This document shows, piece after piece, positions 27,321-36,829 of a stretch of DNA of 64,000 nucleotides. The DNA is taken from assembly GCF_022179725.1 (NCBI RefSeq), contig NZ_BPRC01000001.1, positions 620,001 through 684,000 on the forward strand, given 5' to 3'. A program made the translations under genes and the position numbers. The stretch comes from Methylorubrum aminovorans. GTDB taxonomy: Bacteria > Pseudomonadota > Alphaproteobacteria > Rhizobiales > Beijerinckiaceae. The notes beneath the pieces are model-generated. The model was given only the letters and a program-made list of their open reading frames with translations, was not told the DNA's origin and did not search any database. Position 1 is the stretch's first letter, and each line of letters begins with the position of its first letter.

Positions 27321-30300
27321 ATGGAATTTCTTGTTCGTCGGCACCGCCCGAATCCCGTCTCCTTCGCAGGGGAGGGGGGCCGCCGGACGCGTGGTCAATG
27401 GATGCTGGCCGCGGCCTTCCTGTCGGTCGCCCTGCTTTTCGCCGCTCTCTTCGTCACCGACGACACCCGCGCCGCCGATGGCGAGAAGACGGTGCTCGGC
27501 GGGCTTCTCTCGAAGGCGCTCTCGACGCCATCCTCGCAGGTTTCGATCGGCGACGTCGACGGTGCGCTCTCATCGGACGCCACCATCCGCGACGTCGTCA
27601 TCAGCGATTCCGACGGTCCGTGGCTGAAGCTCGACCGCGCCCGCCTCGCTTGGCGCCGGCTGGCGCTTCTGTCCGGCCGGCTCGAAGTCGACAGCCTGGA
27701 GATCGGCCGGCTCGAAGTGCTGCGCAAGCCGGTGCCCGGCCCGACGCCGGCCGAAGCGGAACCCGACGGCAGCCTGCTGCCCGAGTTGCCGGTGAAGGTC
27801 GAGATCAAGGGCTTCACCCTGGCCGAACTGGTGCTGGGGGAGAGCATCGCGGGCCAGCCGGCGCGTCTTGCGGGCGACGGCAAGGCCAAGCTCGGAAACC
27901 CATCCGAGGGACTCGACGTCAGCGCGGATTTCCGCCGGCTCGATGCGGCCGGGCGCTTCGTCGCCCGGCTTCTCTTCGTCCCCAAGGGCGAGCGGCTGGA
28001 GGTGAAGGCCAACCTCGTCGAGCCGCAGGGCGGTCTGCTCTCGAAGGCGGCGAATCTTCCCGGCACGCCGCCCATCAATTTCGACCTGAACGGAAGCGGC
28101 ACCCTCGACGGGTTCAACGCGCGGCTCGATTTCGACGCCGGATCCGAGATCGGCGCCAAGGGCGGCGCCCGCCTCTCGCGCATCGGCACGGACCGGCGCC
28201 TAAGCCTCGACCTGATCGCGCGCATCGAGGGTCTCGTGCCGGGCCCGGCGGCGGCGATCTTCTCCGGTGAGACCAAGCTCGACGGCGGCATGGCCTTCTC
28301 CGATACGGGGTCGTTCCGCATCGACCGGCTCGACCTCACGTCACGGACCGCGCGGCTCGGGATCGGCGGCACCCTGACCGCCGACAGGGTGGCGGATTTC
28401 ACGATTTCCGCCCGCGCCGTCCCCACCGAGGGCGGCGTCACCAAGGCGGCGGAAGCGGAACTGGAAACCCTGGTCTTCGACGGCAGCCTGAAGGGACCGC
28501 TCTCGTTGCCGCGGGTGAAGGGCAACCTCAAGGCCGCGGGCCTGCGCACGAAGGAATCGTCGCTCGATCGGGTCGAGGCGCTGCTGAGCGTCGAGCCGAC
28601 CGGCGCCGATCCCAAGGCGCAGCGCTTCGCCGTCACCGCCGACGCGGCGATGGAGGGCCTGCGGCTCGCCGATCCGGCGCTCCGCCGCGCCGTGGGCAGC
28701 CGCGCCAAGCTGACCTTACGTGCCGCCGCGGGCTCGGACGGCGTGCTCGACGTCACGACGCTTACCCTCGATTCCGACACTGCCCGCGCCGCCTATGCCG
28801 GCCGCATCGGGCAGAACACGCTGACCGGCACCGTCGAGGCGGCACTGGCCGATATCGGCGCCTTCTCGGGCGTGGCGGGCCGGACGCTCGCCGGCCGTCT
28901 CGACGCCAAGGCGAACCTGAACGGCGATCCGGCCCGCAAGGCGCTCTCGGCCGATCTCGACCTCCGCGGCGGTAGCCTCGTTCTCGGCGAGCCGGCCGCC
29001 GACCGCCTGGTCGGCCGGACGCCGACGCTGACGGGGCGGGTGTCGCAGACCTATGACGGCTACGGCTTCGAGCGCCTGCGTTTCGAGGGGGCCGGGCTCG
29101 TCGCCACCCTTCAGGGTCAAGCCAACGCCAAGACCGCCGATGTCGCGGCTCGCGTCGATCTCAAGACCCTCGCGGCCCTCGACGAGCGGCTGGCCGGACC
29201 GGCGAGCGCCGATGCGAGGCTGACGGGCTCTCTCCTGAAGCCGTCCGTCACCGTCGCGCTGCGCGCGCCGGACGTGAGCGCCAACGGTCGCCCGATCCGC
29301 GATCTTCGCCTCGACGCGGCGCTGAGCGACCTGCGTGATGCCCTCGACGGAACTCTGCGCATGACCGGCGACATCGCCGGCAAGCCGCTGCGGGCCGAGG
29401 CCCATATCGCCCGGCCGAACCGGAACGACTACGCCCTCGACCGACTCACCTTCGCCCTCGGCTCCGTCGTGGCGGACGGGCAGGCCGTGGTCGATGCCGG
29501 AAGTCTCCTCGCGGAGGGCGCGGTGAATGTTCGCGCGGGCGATCTCGGCGACCTGTCGCCGCTGGCCCTCGCGCCCATGGGTGGCAGCCTCGACGCGGCG
29601 GTGACGCTCACCCGCATAGGCGGACGACAGGATGCGGTGGTCCGGGCCACGGGGACGAGCCTGCGCTACGACAGTTTGGGCCTCGCGCGGCTCGACGCGG
29701 ATCTCACCGGCCGCGATCTACGGGCCCGTCCCGTCATCGACGGCCATGCAGCCGTCGACCGGCTCGTCGCCGCGGGCCAGAGCATCGACACGGTGCGGCT
29801 CAACGCCAGCGGCACCGCGGCGGCGAGCGACATCACGCTCACCGCCCAGGCCCGCGGCTTTTCCCTCGACGGCGCTGCCCGGCTGATTACGGCCGAGCGC
29901 ACGCGGATCGAGATCGGCCGATTCTCGGCTCAGCGCGGCGGGGACCGTCTGGCGCTGGCGGGACCCGCTGCGATCACCCTCGATCAGGGCTCGGCCGTGA
30001 TCGAGGGGCTCGTCGTTGCCGCCGGCTCCGGGCGGATCAGCGTCCAGGGGCGCGCGGGCTCCGATCTCGATCTCAAGCTCGGCATCCGCGCGCTGCCGCT
30101 GTCGCTCGCACGGATCGCCAGCCCGAGCCTGACACTCTCCGGCACGCTGGAGGGTGAGGCCGATCTGCGCGGGCCTCCCGCGCGGCCGGAGGGGCGCTAC
30201 GCCCTTAACCTGGCCGGCCTCGTCACGCCCGAAACCCGCCGGGCCGGCCTGCCGCCGATCAACGCGCGCGCGAACGGCCGGCTCGCCGACGGCGAGGCTA

Positions 30301-31712
30301 GCATCGACGGCAAGGTCTCGGCCGGTCGGGGCGCCGACGTCACCGTCACCGGCACGGTGCCAGTCGAGGCGGGAGGCGGGTTGAGCCTGCGCGCCCGCGG
30401 CTCCCTCGATGCGGCGCTCGCCAACTCGATGCTGAGCGTGAGCGGCCAGCGGGTCGCGGGCCGGATCGCCCTCGATGCGGGCGTCACCGGTACGGTCGCG
30501 GTGCCGAAGGTCGAAGGCTCGGCCACCCTCTCGGGCGGCAGCCTCACCGATCCCCTCAACGGCATCCGCCTCACCGACATCCAGGGCCGCGTCACCGGCC
30601 GGGGCGACACCCTCGTCATCGAGCGGCTCACCGCCGCGACCCGCAACGGCGGACGCCTCGCGGTCGATGGGCGGGTTGCCGTCGAGCCGGCCTCGGGCTT
30701 CCCCGGAACGCTGCGCATCACCGCCGACCGGGCCGAGCTGGTATCGAGCCCGCTGATGACGGCAGTGTCGAGCCTCAACCTCGCCCTGTCGGGGCCGCTC
30801 GCCCGCAAGCCGGTCATCAAGGGCCGGGTCGATGTCGTCTCCATCGACGTTTCGGTGCCGGACCGTCTGCCCGCCACGGTGCAGCCGCTACCGGGCATTC
30901 GCCGGGTCAATGCGACACCGGAAGTGCGCGAGCGTCTCGCCAAGCGGGCCGAGCGCAAGGCACAGATTGAGGCGGCAAGCCGCCGGAAGAAGGCGGCACC
31001 GCCCTTCGATGCCATTCTCGACGTGACCGTGAGCGCGCCGAGCCGCATCTTCGTGCGTGGACGCGGCATCGATGCGGAGCTCGGCGGCGAGTTGCGCGTC
31101 ACCGGCTCGTCGCGCGATCCGCGTGCCAATGGCGACTTCTCCCTGCGCCGTGGCGTGTTCAGCCTCGGCGGACAGCGCCTCGACTTCACCCGCGGCCGGG
31201 TGTTCTTCGCGGGCGATCTCGCGCAACCCGATCTCGACTTCGCCGCCGAGACCAAGGCTGCCGACGTCACCGCCCGTATCGCGGTCAACGGCCCAGCCGC
31301 GCAGCCGGTCTTCGCGCTCTCCTCCGATCCGAGCCTGCCGCAGGACGAGATCCTTTCGCGGATCCTGTTCAAGAAGGCGGCGGCCGGACTCTCCCCGTTT
31401 CAGGCGCTCCAGCTCGCCCAGGCGGTGGCGCAGCTCTCCGGCGGGGCAGGGGGACCGGACGTGTTCGAGGCGGCCCGCAAGGGGCTCGGCCTCGACAGCC
31501 TCGACGTCTCGACGGGGGCGAGCGGCGGTCCGGCCGTCGGCGCCTCGCGCTACATCAATGACCGCATCAGCGTCGGCGTGAAGGCTGGCGCCAAGCCCGC
31601 CGATACCGCCGCGACGATCAATTACGATGTGACACGGCGGATCAAGCTCAACGGCGAAGCCGGCAGCGACGGCCGCACCTCGGTCGGCGTCGGCGCCGAG
31701 TGGGAGTGGTAG
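27321..31712 (+). CDS. tamB: Translocation and assembly module protein TamB
   Basis: A 1463-residue AsmA-like protein. One N-terminal membrane anchor (about 29-50, LAAAFLSVALLFAALFV) is followed by a very long series of beta-strand repeats that form a periplasm-spanning groove. The C-terminal TamB (DUF490) domain has the GRVFFAGDLAQPDLDF and DEILSRILF signatures. It partners TamA, and the family is linked to anterograde phospholipid transport to the outer membrane. Its ATG directly abuts the TGA of tamA, so the two are translationally coupled. Length is normal for alphaproteobacteria. Confidence 0.93.
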   Translation: MEFLVRRHRPNPVSFAGEGGRRTRGQWMLAAAFLSVALLFAALFVTDDTRAADGEKTVLGGLLSKALSTPSSQVSIGDVDGALSSDATIRDVVISDSDGPWLKLDRARLAWRRLALLSGRLEVDSLEIGRLEVLRKPVPGPTPAEAEPDGSLLPELPVKVEIKGFTLAELVLGESIAGQPARLAGDGKAKLGNPSEGLDVSADFRRLDAAGRFVARLLFVPKGERLEVKANLVEPQGGLLSKAANLPGTPPINFDLNGSGTLDGFNARLDFDAGSEIGAKGGARLSRIGTDRRLSLDLIARIEGLVPGPAAAIFSGETKLDGGMAFSDTGSFRIDRLDLTSRTARLGIGGTLTADRVADFTISARAVPTEGGVTKAAEAELETLVFDGSLKGPLSLPRVKGNLKAAGLRTKESSLDRVEALLSVEPTGADPKAQRFAVTADAAMEGLRLADPALRRAVGSRAKLTLRAAAGSDGVLDVTTLTLDSDTARAAYAGRIGQNTLTGTVEAALADIGAFSGVAGRTLAGRLDAKANLNGDPARKALSADLDLRGGSLVLGEPAADRLVGRTPTLTGRVSQTYDGYGFERLRFEGAGLVATLQGQANAKTADVAARVDLKTLAALDERLAGPASADARLTGSLLKPSVTVALRAPDVSANGRPIRDLRLDAALSDLRDALDGTLRMTGDIAGKPLRAEAHIARPNRNDYALDRLTFALGSVVADGQAVVDAGSLLAEGAVNVRAGDLGDLSPLALAPMGGSLDAAVTLTRIGGRQDAVVRATGTSLRYDSLGLARLDADLTGRDLRARPVIDGHAAVDRLVAAGQSIDTVRLNASGTAAASDITLTAQARGFSLDGAARLITAERTRIEIGRFSAQRGGDRLALAGPAAITLDQGSAVIEGLVVAAGSGRISVQGRAGSDLDLKLGIRALPLSLARIASPSLTLSGTLEGEADLRGPPARPEGRYALNLAGLVTPETRRAGLPPINARANGRLADGEASIDGKVSAGRGADVTVTGTVPVEAGGGLSLRARGSLDAALANSMLSVSGQRVAGRIALDAGVTGTVAVPKVEGSATLSGGSLTDPLNGIRLTDIQGRVTGRGDTLVIERLTAATRNGGRLAVDGRVAVEPASGFPGTLRITADRAELVSSPLMTAVSSLNLALSGPLARKPVIKGRVDVVSIDVSVPDRLPATVQPLPGIRRVNATPEVRERLAKRAERKAQIEAASRRKKAAPPFDAILDVTVSAPSRIFVRGRGIDAELGGELRVTGSSRDPRANGDFSLRRGVFSLGGQRLDFTRGRVFFAGDLAQPDLDFAAETKAADVTARIAVNGPAAQPVFALSSDPSLPQDEILSRILFKKAAAGLSPFQALQLAQAVAQLSGGAGGPDVFEAARKGLGLDSLDVSTGASGGPAVGASRYINDRISVGVKAGAKPADTAATINYDVTRRIKLNGEAGSDGRTSVGVGAEWEW

Positions 31713-31787
31713 AGGGGCCCGCGAGCCCCGGACAGCGAGCGGTTCAACGGGAGGATCGGTATCGGCAAGGCAACGGAGTGACCGGAC

Positions 31788-32363
31788 ATGAGGCGGGGAC
31801 TCGCCTACGCGGTCGGATTATCGCAGCTTCTGTTCCTCTCCAGTGCGCCGGTGCGCGGCGAGGTGTTCACGGATCCCTCGACCGGCTTCTCGGTGACCGT
31901 ACCGGCCGGGTTCGCCATTGGATCTCGGCGCAAAGATTCCAATCACGAAATCCTCGTCGATATCCTCAGCCAGACCGGGCAGCCGCCCGTCGCGGGACGA
32001 AGCGAAGCACTGTGTGCTGCAGGGTTCAGGCGGAACCCGCCGGGGGCAGTTTCTTCGCAGGCGGAGTTGAACGCCCTGCCGGCGCTTCGCGAGCGGGTCG
32101 CTGAAGCCAGGACGATCCTGGCGGGCCAGGGCCTGCAGACGGAAACCGTGGAGTCGATCAAGAGCAGCGAATTTGCGGGGTTTGAAGTCGTCTCGGTCCC
32201 GACTTCAGGGCCGGACCACCGAAATGTCCGCATCTACATGGCGATTATGGACCGCGTGATCGGTCGGATCGACATCGTGTGCGCGACGACGAAGCAGGCG
32301 CTACCCGACGCCCTTCCGATTTTTCGCGCGATACGCGACGGCACGCGCCCGCCCACACGGTAG
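31788..32363 (+). CDS. Secreted hypothetical protein
   Basis: 191 residues with an N-terminal signal (RRGLAYAVGLSQLLFLSSAP, cleavage near VRGE). The mature part begins VFTDPSTGFSVTVPAGFAIG, a beta-rich start seen in many periplasmic proteins of unknown role, and has two cysteines (one in ALCAAGF, one in DIVCATT) that could form a disulfide. I do not recognise a named family. It lies 75 bp after tamB on the same strand, so it may belong to that transcript. Confidence 0.65.
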   Translation: MRRGLAYAVGLSQLLFLSSAPVRGEVFTDPSTGFSVTVPAGFAIGSRRKDSNHEILVDILSQTGQPPVAGRSEALCAAGFRRNPPGAVSSQAELNALPALRERVAEARTILAGQGLQTETVESIKSSEFAGFEVVSVPTSGPDHRNVRIYMAIMDRVIGRIDIVCATTKQALPDALPIFRAIRDGTRPPTR

Positions 32364-32455
32364 AGAAACCGGGATGTCTGCATCGCCCCATCGGAGCGAT
32401 ACAGAGAAGCGCCCGGCGCCGACATGGCACCGGACCCCGCTGATCGTCGGCGCGC

Positions 32456-32944
32456 CTACGGCTCCTTGAAGCCGTATTCCGGCACGCCCTCGTCGTTGCC
32501 GTAATACTTGTAGGGCAGGAACTTGCCCGACATGGCGAGCTTGACCCGGTCGCCCTTGTTATTGGGCTCGCGCTCCATGGTCATGTTGAAATCGATCGCC
32601 GACATGATGCCGTCGCCGAACTCCTCCTGAATCAGCTCCTTCCAGGTGGTGCCGTAGACCATGACCAGCTCGTAGAAGCGGTAGATCAGTGGATCGGTCG
32701 GCGGCATCTGCGGGATCGAGCCACGATAGGGGGCCTCGTTCAGCATCCGCTCCTCGGCCTGGGACAAGCCGAACAACTCCGCGGCCTTGGCGGCCTGAGC
32801 CTTGGGCAGCTTCATCTGGCCCATGCAGGCCGCGGTGATGAGGATCGGCGAAATGCCGCCGATCTCGTCCTGGATGTACTTCCAGGTCCAGCCTTTCTCG
32901 CGCTTGATGTCGAGAAGCTTCTCGGTGAGGTCTTCGCGCTTCAT
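32456..32944 (-). CDS. cynS: Cyanate hydratase (cyanase)
   Basis: A 162-residue cyanase. It converts cyanate and bicarbonate to CO2 and carbamate, which decays to ammonia and CO2, so it both detoxifies cyanate and supplies nitrogen. The helical N-terminal DNA-binding-like domain is followed by the cyanase domain. Catalytic Arg89, Glu92 (IYRFYELVMVYGTTWKE) and Ser115 (GDGIMSAIDF) keep the 3- and 23-residue spacing of the E. coli enzyme. Two ATGs lie six bases apart. GGGAG abuts the first and is 6 nt from the second at 32944, so I use the second. A sigma-54 promoter and activator sites lie upstream, and the activator gene is divergent. Confidence 0.96.
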   Translation of the reverse strand: MKREDLTEKLLDIKREKGWTWKYIQDEIGGISPILITAACMGQMKLPKAQAAKAAELFGLSQAEERMLNEAPYRGSIPQMPPTDPLIYRFYELVMVYGTTWKELIQEEFGDGIMSAIDFNMTMEREPNNKGDRVKLAMSGKFLPYKYYGNDEGVPEYGFKEP

Positions 32945-33100
32945 GCTCATCTCCCTGTCGGGGTTAGGCCGTGATGGATGGCCGTTCGGATGCCTGGGGG
33001 CGTGGCGTCCGAACGGCCTGACCGTTCTGGCCGCCTGGGCGGACCGAACGGCACTCCGATGACGGATGCGCCCTGGGTTCCGTCATTGCCAAGATGATTC

Positions 33101-33116
33101 GCAAGCGGCGTGCCAA
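33101..33116 (-). promoter_or_regulatory. Sigma-54 (-24/-12) promoter of cynS
   Basis: Read on the minus strand: TTGGCAC, five bases, TTGC. The invariant GG (33114-33113) and GC (33102-33101) are separated by exactly 10 nt, matching the sigma-54 consensus. It points to cynS, with transcription predicted to start near 33090, about 145 bp before the ATG. Confidence 0.85.
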
Positions 33117-33143
33117 GCCTCCCGCTAAATATAAATCTCTTTC

Positions 33144-33156
33144 TATCAATGATTTA
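33144..33156 (+). promoter_or_regulatory. IHF binding site
   Basis: TATCAATGATTTA matches the IHF consensus WATCAANNNNTTR at every defined position. It lies inside an A/T-rich patch (about 33125-33160), between the -24/-12 promoter and the activator palindrome, exactly where a DNA bend is needed for sigma-54 activation. Confidence 0.75.
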
Positions 33157-33171
33157 TACTAGCCTCGCCAC

Positions 33172-33206
33172 ACTACGAGATTTCGTCTATTACGAACTCT
33201 CGTAGT
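33172..33206. promoter_or_regulatory. Activator-binding palindrome (upstream activating site)
   Basis: Two 15-nt arms, ACTACGAGATTTCGT and ACGAACTCTCGTAGT, are inverted repeats matching at 14 of 15 positions around a CTATT centre. The centre is about 100 bp upstream of the predicted cynS start, a standard distance for sigma-54 enhancer sites. The probable ligand is the divergently encoded regulator. Confidence 0.8.
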
Positions 33207-33209
33207 TCC

Positions 33210-33226
33210 ACTGCGGGATTTCGTCG
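33210..33226 (+). promoter_or_regulatory. Third, direct half-site at the regulator start
   Basis: ACTGCGGGATTTCGTCG matches the left arm of the adjacent palindrome (33172-33188) at 14 of 17 positions in the same orientation, 38 bp away. It ends on the first base of the regulator GTG, so occupancy could repress the regulator gene. Confidence 0.6.
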
Positions 33227-35115
33227 TGCTGTCGCAGGTGTCGCGAGCGTCAACGACCTACGGCTCCGCCTTCGAGGAGAATGGCGAGGCGATGCTGGTG
33301 TTCGAGCCTCTGGCGGACCGTATCGCTGACGCCAACCCGGCGGCATCCCGGTTGCTCGGCCACAGCCGAGCCGCGTTGCGGGCAATGTCGGTGAGTGCCC
33401 TGCATCCCGATCAACGGTCCGCGCTCGTGGTGTTCACACAGGCGGTTCTGGCCGAAGGGCGATGGTGGACGCACGCCCTCACACCGCACCACGGCGACGG
33501 CAAGACGCTGCGGCTCGAGTATGCCGCCTCCGTGCTGGCGGGCGAGCCCGTGCGCCTCCTCGTCACCCTCCACGATCTCGACGAGCGCGAGCGCCGCCGC
33601 ATCGACGGAGAGGCCGAGGCGCATATGCGTGCCGGCCTGCCCGAATGGCAGCGGATGGAGCGCATCTTCCGCGACATCGAGCGCGGCAACCGCCTGATCC
33701 TGCGGGCCGCGGGGGAGGGGATCTACGGCGTCAATGCAGAGGGGGTCACGACCTTCGTCAATCCGGCCGCCGAGCGGATGCTAGGCTGGCGCTCGGCCGA
33801 TCTCGTCGGCAAGGACATGCACGCCACCGTCCACCACACCCATGCAGGCGGGCGCCACTATCCGCATCATGATTGCCCGATCTACGCCGCCTTCCGCGAC
33901 GGAGCCGTGCGTCAGGTCGACGACGAGGTGTTCTGGCGCAAGGACGGAACCTGCTTTCCGGTCGAGTACACCTCGACGCCGATCCGCGAGGGCGGAGAGT
34001 TGCTCGGCGCGGTGATCGTGTTCCGCGATGTCAGCCAGCGCCGCGAGGCGGAGGATCAGCTGCGAGCGGCGCTGGCCGAGGTGGACTCACTGCGCGAGCG
34101 TTTGGAGCAGGAGAACGCTTATCTGAAGGAGGAAATTCGCGCCGAGAGCCACCACCAGGGCATCATCGGCCGCAGCCCGGCGATCGAGGCGTTGCGGCAC
34201 CAGATCGACGTGGTGGCGGGCACCGATGCCACGGTCCTCGTCACGGGCGAATCCGGAACCGGTAAGGAGCTGATCGCCCGGGCGATCCACGAGGCGAGCC
34301 GACGCCGCGACCGGCCGCTGATCCGCGTAAACTGCGCAGCGATCCCGCGTGACCTGTTCGAAAGCGAGTTCTTCGGGCACGCCAGGGGCGCGTTCACCGG
34401 TGCGCTGCGCGACAGAGTCGGGCGGTTCGAACTCGCCGATGGCGGCACGCTGTTCCTCGACGAGGTTGGCGAAATCCCGCTCGACCTGCAGGGCAAGCTC
34501 CTGCGCGTGCTCCAGGAGCGCCAGTTCGAACGGGTCGGCGAGGAACGTACCCGCGCCGTCGATGTGAGGCTGATCGCGGCGACCAACCGGGATTTGAAGG
34601 AGGAGGTGCGCCGCGGACGCTTCCGCGAGGATCTCTACTTCCGCCTCAACGTCTTCCCCGTCACTTCGGCCCCCTTGCGTGAGCGCCGCGAGGACATACC
34701 GCTGATCGCGCAACATGTCCTCCGGGCGGCCGCCCGACGCCTCAACCGGGCGGATCTGCGCCTGACCGAGGCCGATGCCCGCCGCCTGAGCCGCTACGAT
34801 TGGCCGGGCAATGTGCGCGAGTTGGAGAATGTGATCGAGCGCGCCGCGATCCTCGCCGAGCGCGGGCGCCTGCGCTTCGACCTGCCGGAGGCCCGTGGCT
34901 TCGGGCCCGAGTCTCGGGTGAGCGCGCCGCCCGTGGAGACCGGCCGGCCCCTGACCGAGGAGGAGCGCAGGACGCGGGCTCGCAGCGAGATCGAGGCGGC
35001 GCTTCAGATGAGCGGCGGAAGGATCTTCGGTGCCGGCGGCGCGGCCGAGTTGCTCGGCCTCAAGCCCACCACCCTCCGCTCGCGGATGAAGGTGCTGGGC
35101 GTCCAGCGAGTTTGA
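33226..35115 (+). CDS. PAS-domain sigma-54-dependent activator (CynF/FhlA-like)
   Basis: 629 residues. PAS domain 1 spans about 15-120 and PAS domain 2 about 155-272, with a His/Cys-rich loop ([18 protein letters not shown], 203-220). A coiled coil (272-305) leads to the AAA+ domain with Walker A GESGTGKE (341-348), GAFTGA (388-393) and Walker [10 protein letters not shown] Fis-type DNA-binding tail ends the protein ([19 protein letters not shown]). There is no receiver domain, so it senses a ligand or redox state directly. It is divergent from cynS and sits beside sigma-54 promoter elements, so cyanate or nitrogen status is the likely input. The start is GTG at 33226; another start further in is possible. 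Confidence 0.9.
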   Translation: MLSQVSRASTTYGSAFEENGEAMLVFEPLADRIADANPAASRLLGHSRAALRAMSVSALHPDQRSALVVFTQAVLAEGRWWTHALTPHHGDGKTLRLEYAASVLAGEPVRLLVTLHDLDERERRRIDGEAEAHMRAGLPEWQRMERIFRDIERGNRLILRAAGEGIYGVNAEGVTTFVNPAAERMLGWRSADLVGKDMHATVHHTHAGGRHYPHHDCPIYAAFRDGAVRQVDDEVFWRKDGTCFPVEYTSTPIREGGELLGAVIVFRDVSQRREAEDQLRAALAEVDSLRERLEQENAYLKEEIRAESHHQGIIGRSPAIEALRHQIDVVAGTDATVLVTGESGTGKELIARAIHEASRRRDRPLIRVNCAAIPRDLFESEFFGHARGAFTGALRDRVGRFELADGGTLFLDEVGEIPLDLQGKLLRVLQERQFERVGEERTRAVDVRLIAATNRDLKEEVRRGRFREDLYFRLNVFPVTSAPLRERREDIPLIAQHVLRAAARRLNRADLRLTEADARRLSRYDWPGNVRELENVIERAAILAERGRLRFDLPEARGFGPESRVSAPPVETGRPLTEEERRTRARSEIEAALQMSGGRIFGAGGAAELLGLKPTTLRSRMKVLGVQRV

Positions 35116-35274
35116 CGGATGGCGATCGCTCGGCTTGCCCTCGAGCGAGCCCGCTTCGCAGAGCTGTCATTTGCACCTGCTTCAGTCCCGCTCGATAGGT
35201 TGCGACCGCGCCGCTCGCCTCGACCGAGGATCGCTGCCGGCGGACAACCTCCGTGCCTCGAGCCGAGCGATGAT

Positions 35275-36798
35275 TTGAGAGAGAAACCGACACGCGGGCG
35301 ATTGAGCGGAGCACTGCATCCTACGAGAGGTGGCTCGGTCCTCGCCCTGTCCGCTCTTCTCTGCGCTGCCTCCGGCCTGGCGGAGGCGCAATCCCTGCTG
35401 CCTCAATTTCCTCTGCCGCTGGCGCTCCCGCTGACGGGCGCGGGCGGCGATCCGCAGACCGCGGTCGCGCAATCCCGGACCTCGGACCAAGTCTCGGTGA
35501 CGAACCAGGGCTCGCTTCAGGATGCGCTCGGGCCCTACGGCGATCCGTTCGGCCTGCGCGCTTCCCTCGCCGAGCGGGGCATCACCTACGTGCTGACCTA
35601 TATCGGCGAGGGCTTCTCGAATGCCGCTGGCGGGTTGCGGCGCGGAACGACCTATGGCGGGCGTCTCGACACCTCGCTCGACATCGATCTCGACCGGTTC
35701 GTCGGATGGAGCGGCGCCCGCTTCCACACCGACTTCTTCCAGATTCACGGTCATGGTCTGTCGCGGCTTTACGCCAATAACCTGACGACGGTGAGCGGCA
35801 TTGAGGCGCTGCCCTCCACCCGCCTGTTCGAGTTGTGGATCGAACAGCGCTTCCTCGACGATCGGTTCTCGGTGAAGATCGGGCAGATCTCGGCCGATAC
35901 TGAATTCGCGATCGCGCAATCGGCAGTGGTGTTCGTCAATGCCGGCTTCGGCTGGCCAAATGTCGGCGCGGTGGTGCTGCCGAGCGGTGGGCCGATCTAC
36001 CCGCTGGCGACGCCGGCCATCCGCCTGAAATACGAGCCGACGCTCGAACTCTCGTTTCAGGGCGCCCTGTTCAACGGCGATCCGGCAGGGACACCGCCGC
36101 CCGGTGACGACATCGATCCGCAGCGGCGCAACCGCACCGGCACGAGCTTTCGCGTCAACGATCCCGCGCTTCTGATCGGCGAAGTGGCTTACGCCTATCG
36201 CAGTCTGCCGGGCACCGATCACCTGCCCGGCACGGCAACCCTGGGCGGCTGGTATTATTTCGGCCGGTTCGACAGCCCGCGCCTCGACGAGGTGCGAGGG
36301 CGGTTCCTGGCCGATCCCGAGTCCAGCGGCATCGCCCGGCGCTTTCGCGGCGACGCTGGCCTCTACGCCATGCTCGACCAGACCATCTATCGGGAGCCCG
36401 GTCGGGAGAATGCCGGCGCCTCGGCCTTCCTGCGTGCCTCGGCGGTGCCGAGCGACCGCAACCTCATCGACCTCTACGTCGATGCCGGCATCGCCTATCG
36501 GGGGCTTTTCGCCGGGCGCCCCAACGATACGCTGGGGTTCGGCGTCATCCATTCGCGCATCAGCCCGGCCGCCCGCGCCTTCGACCGGGATGCGCGCCTC
36601 TTCGGCGTCGGATCGGGGCCGCTGCGCAGCAGCGAGACCGTGTTCGAGGCGACCTATCAGGCCGAGCTCGTCCCCGGCTTCACCCTTCAGCCGGATCTGC
36701 AATATGTCATGCGGCCCGGCGGCGGCCTCGCGGATGCCCGCGGCCGCCGGCTGCGCAACGCCACGGTCATGGGCCTGCGCGCCACCATCAACTACTGA
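35275..36798 (+). CDS. OprB-family carbohydrate-selective porin
   Basis: About 507 residues. A signal peptide (VLALSALLCAASGLAEA) precedes an outer-membrane barrel of the OprB family. Family segments include GGLRRGTTYGGRLDTSLDIDL, RLFELWIEQRFLDDRFSVK, AQSAVVFVNAGFGWP, the strand GGWYYFGRFD, and the C-terminal QPDLQYVMRPGG. It would allow diffusion of small solutes across the outer membrane. The frame is open from 35119. Because the signal core begins late, TTG 35275 or TTG 35302 is more plausible than the first ATG. It follows the sigma-54 regulator on the same strand by about 160 bp. Confidence 0.78.
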   Translation: MREKPTRGRLSGALHPTRGGSVLALSALLCAASGLAEAQSLLPQFPLPLALPLTGAGGDPQTAVAQSRTSDQVSVTNQGSLQDALGPYGDPFGLRASLAERGITYVLTYIGEGFSNAAGGLRRGTTYGGRLDTSLDIDLDRFVGWSGARFHTDFFQIHGHGLSRLYANNLTTVSGIEALPSTRLFELWIEQRFLDDRFSVKIGQISADTEFAIAQSAVVFVNAGFGWPNVGAVVLPSGGPIYPLATPAIRLKYEPTLELSFQGALFNGDPAGTPPPGDDIDPQRRNRTGTSFRVNDPALLIGEVAYAYRSLPGTDHLPGTATLGGWYYFGRFDSPRLDEVRGRFLADPESSGIARRFRGDAGLYAMLDQTIYREPGRENAGASAFLRASAVPSDRNLIDLYVDAGIAYRGLFAGRPNDTLGFGVIHSRISPAARAFDRDARLFGVGSGPLRSSETVFEATYQAELVPGFTLQPDLQYVMRPGGGLADARGRRLRNATVMGLRATINY

Positions 36799-36829
36799 CG
36801 CTGGCGACCGGAACCGCTTTCAGTGCCTG

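Noticed and set aside
25089..27398. 769-codon minus-strand open frame
   Set aside because: Antisense to tamA with no recognisable motif; typical GC-rich shadow.
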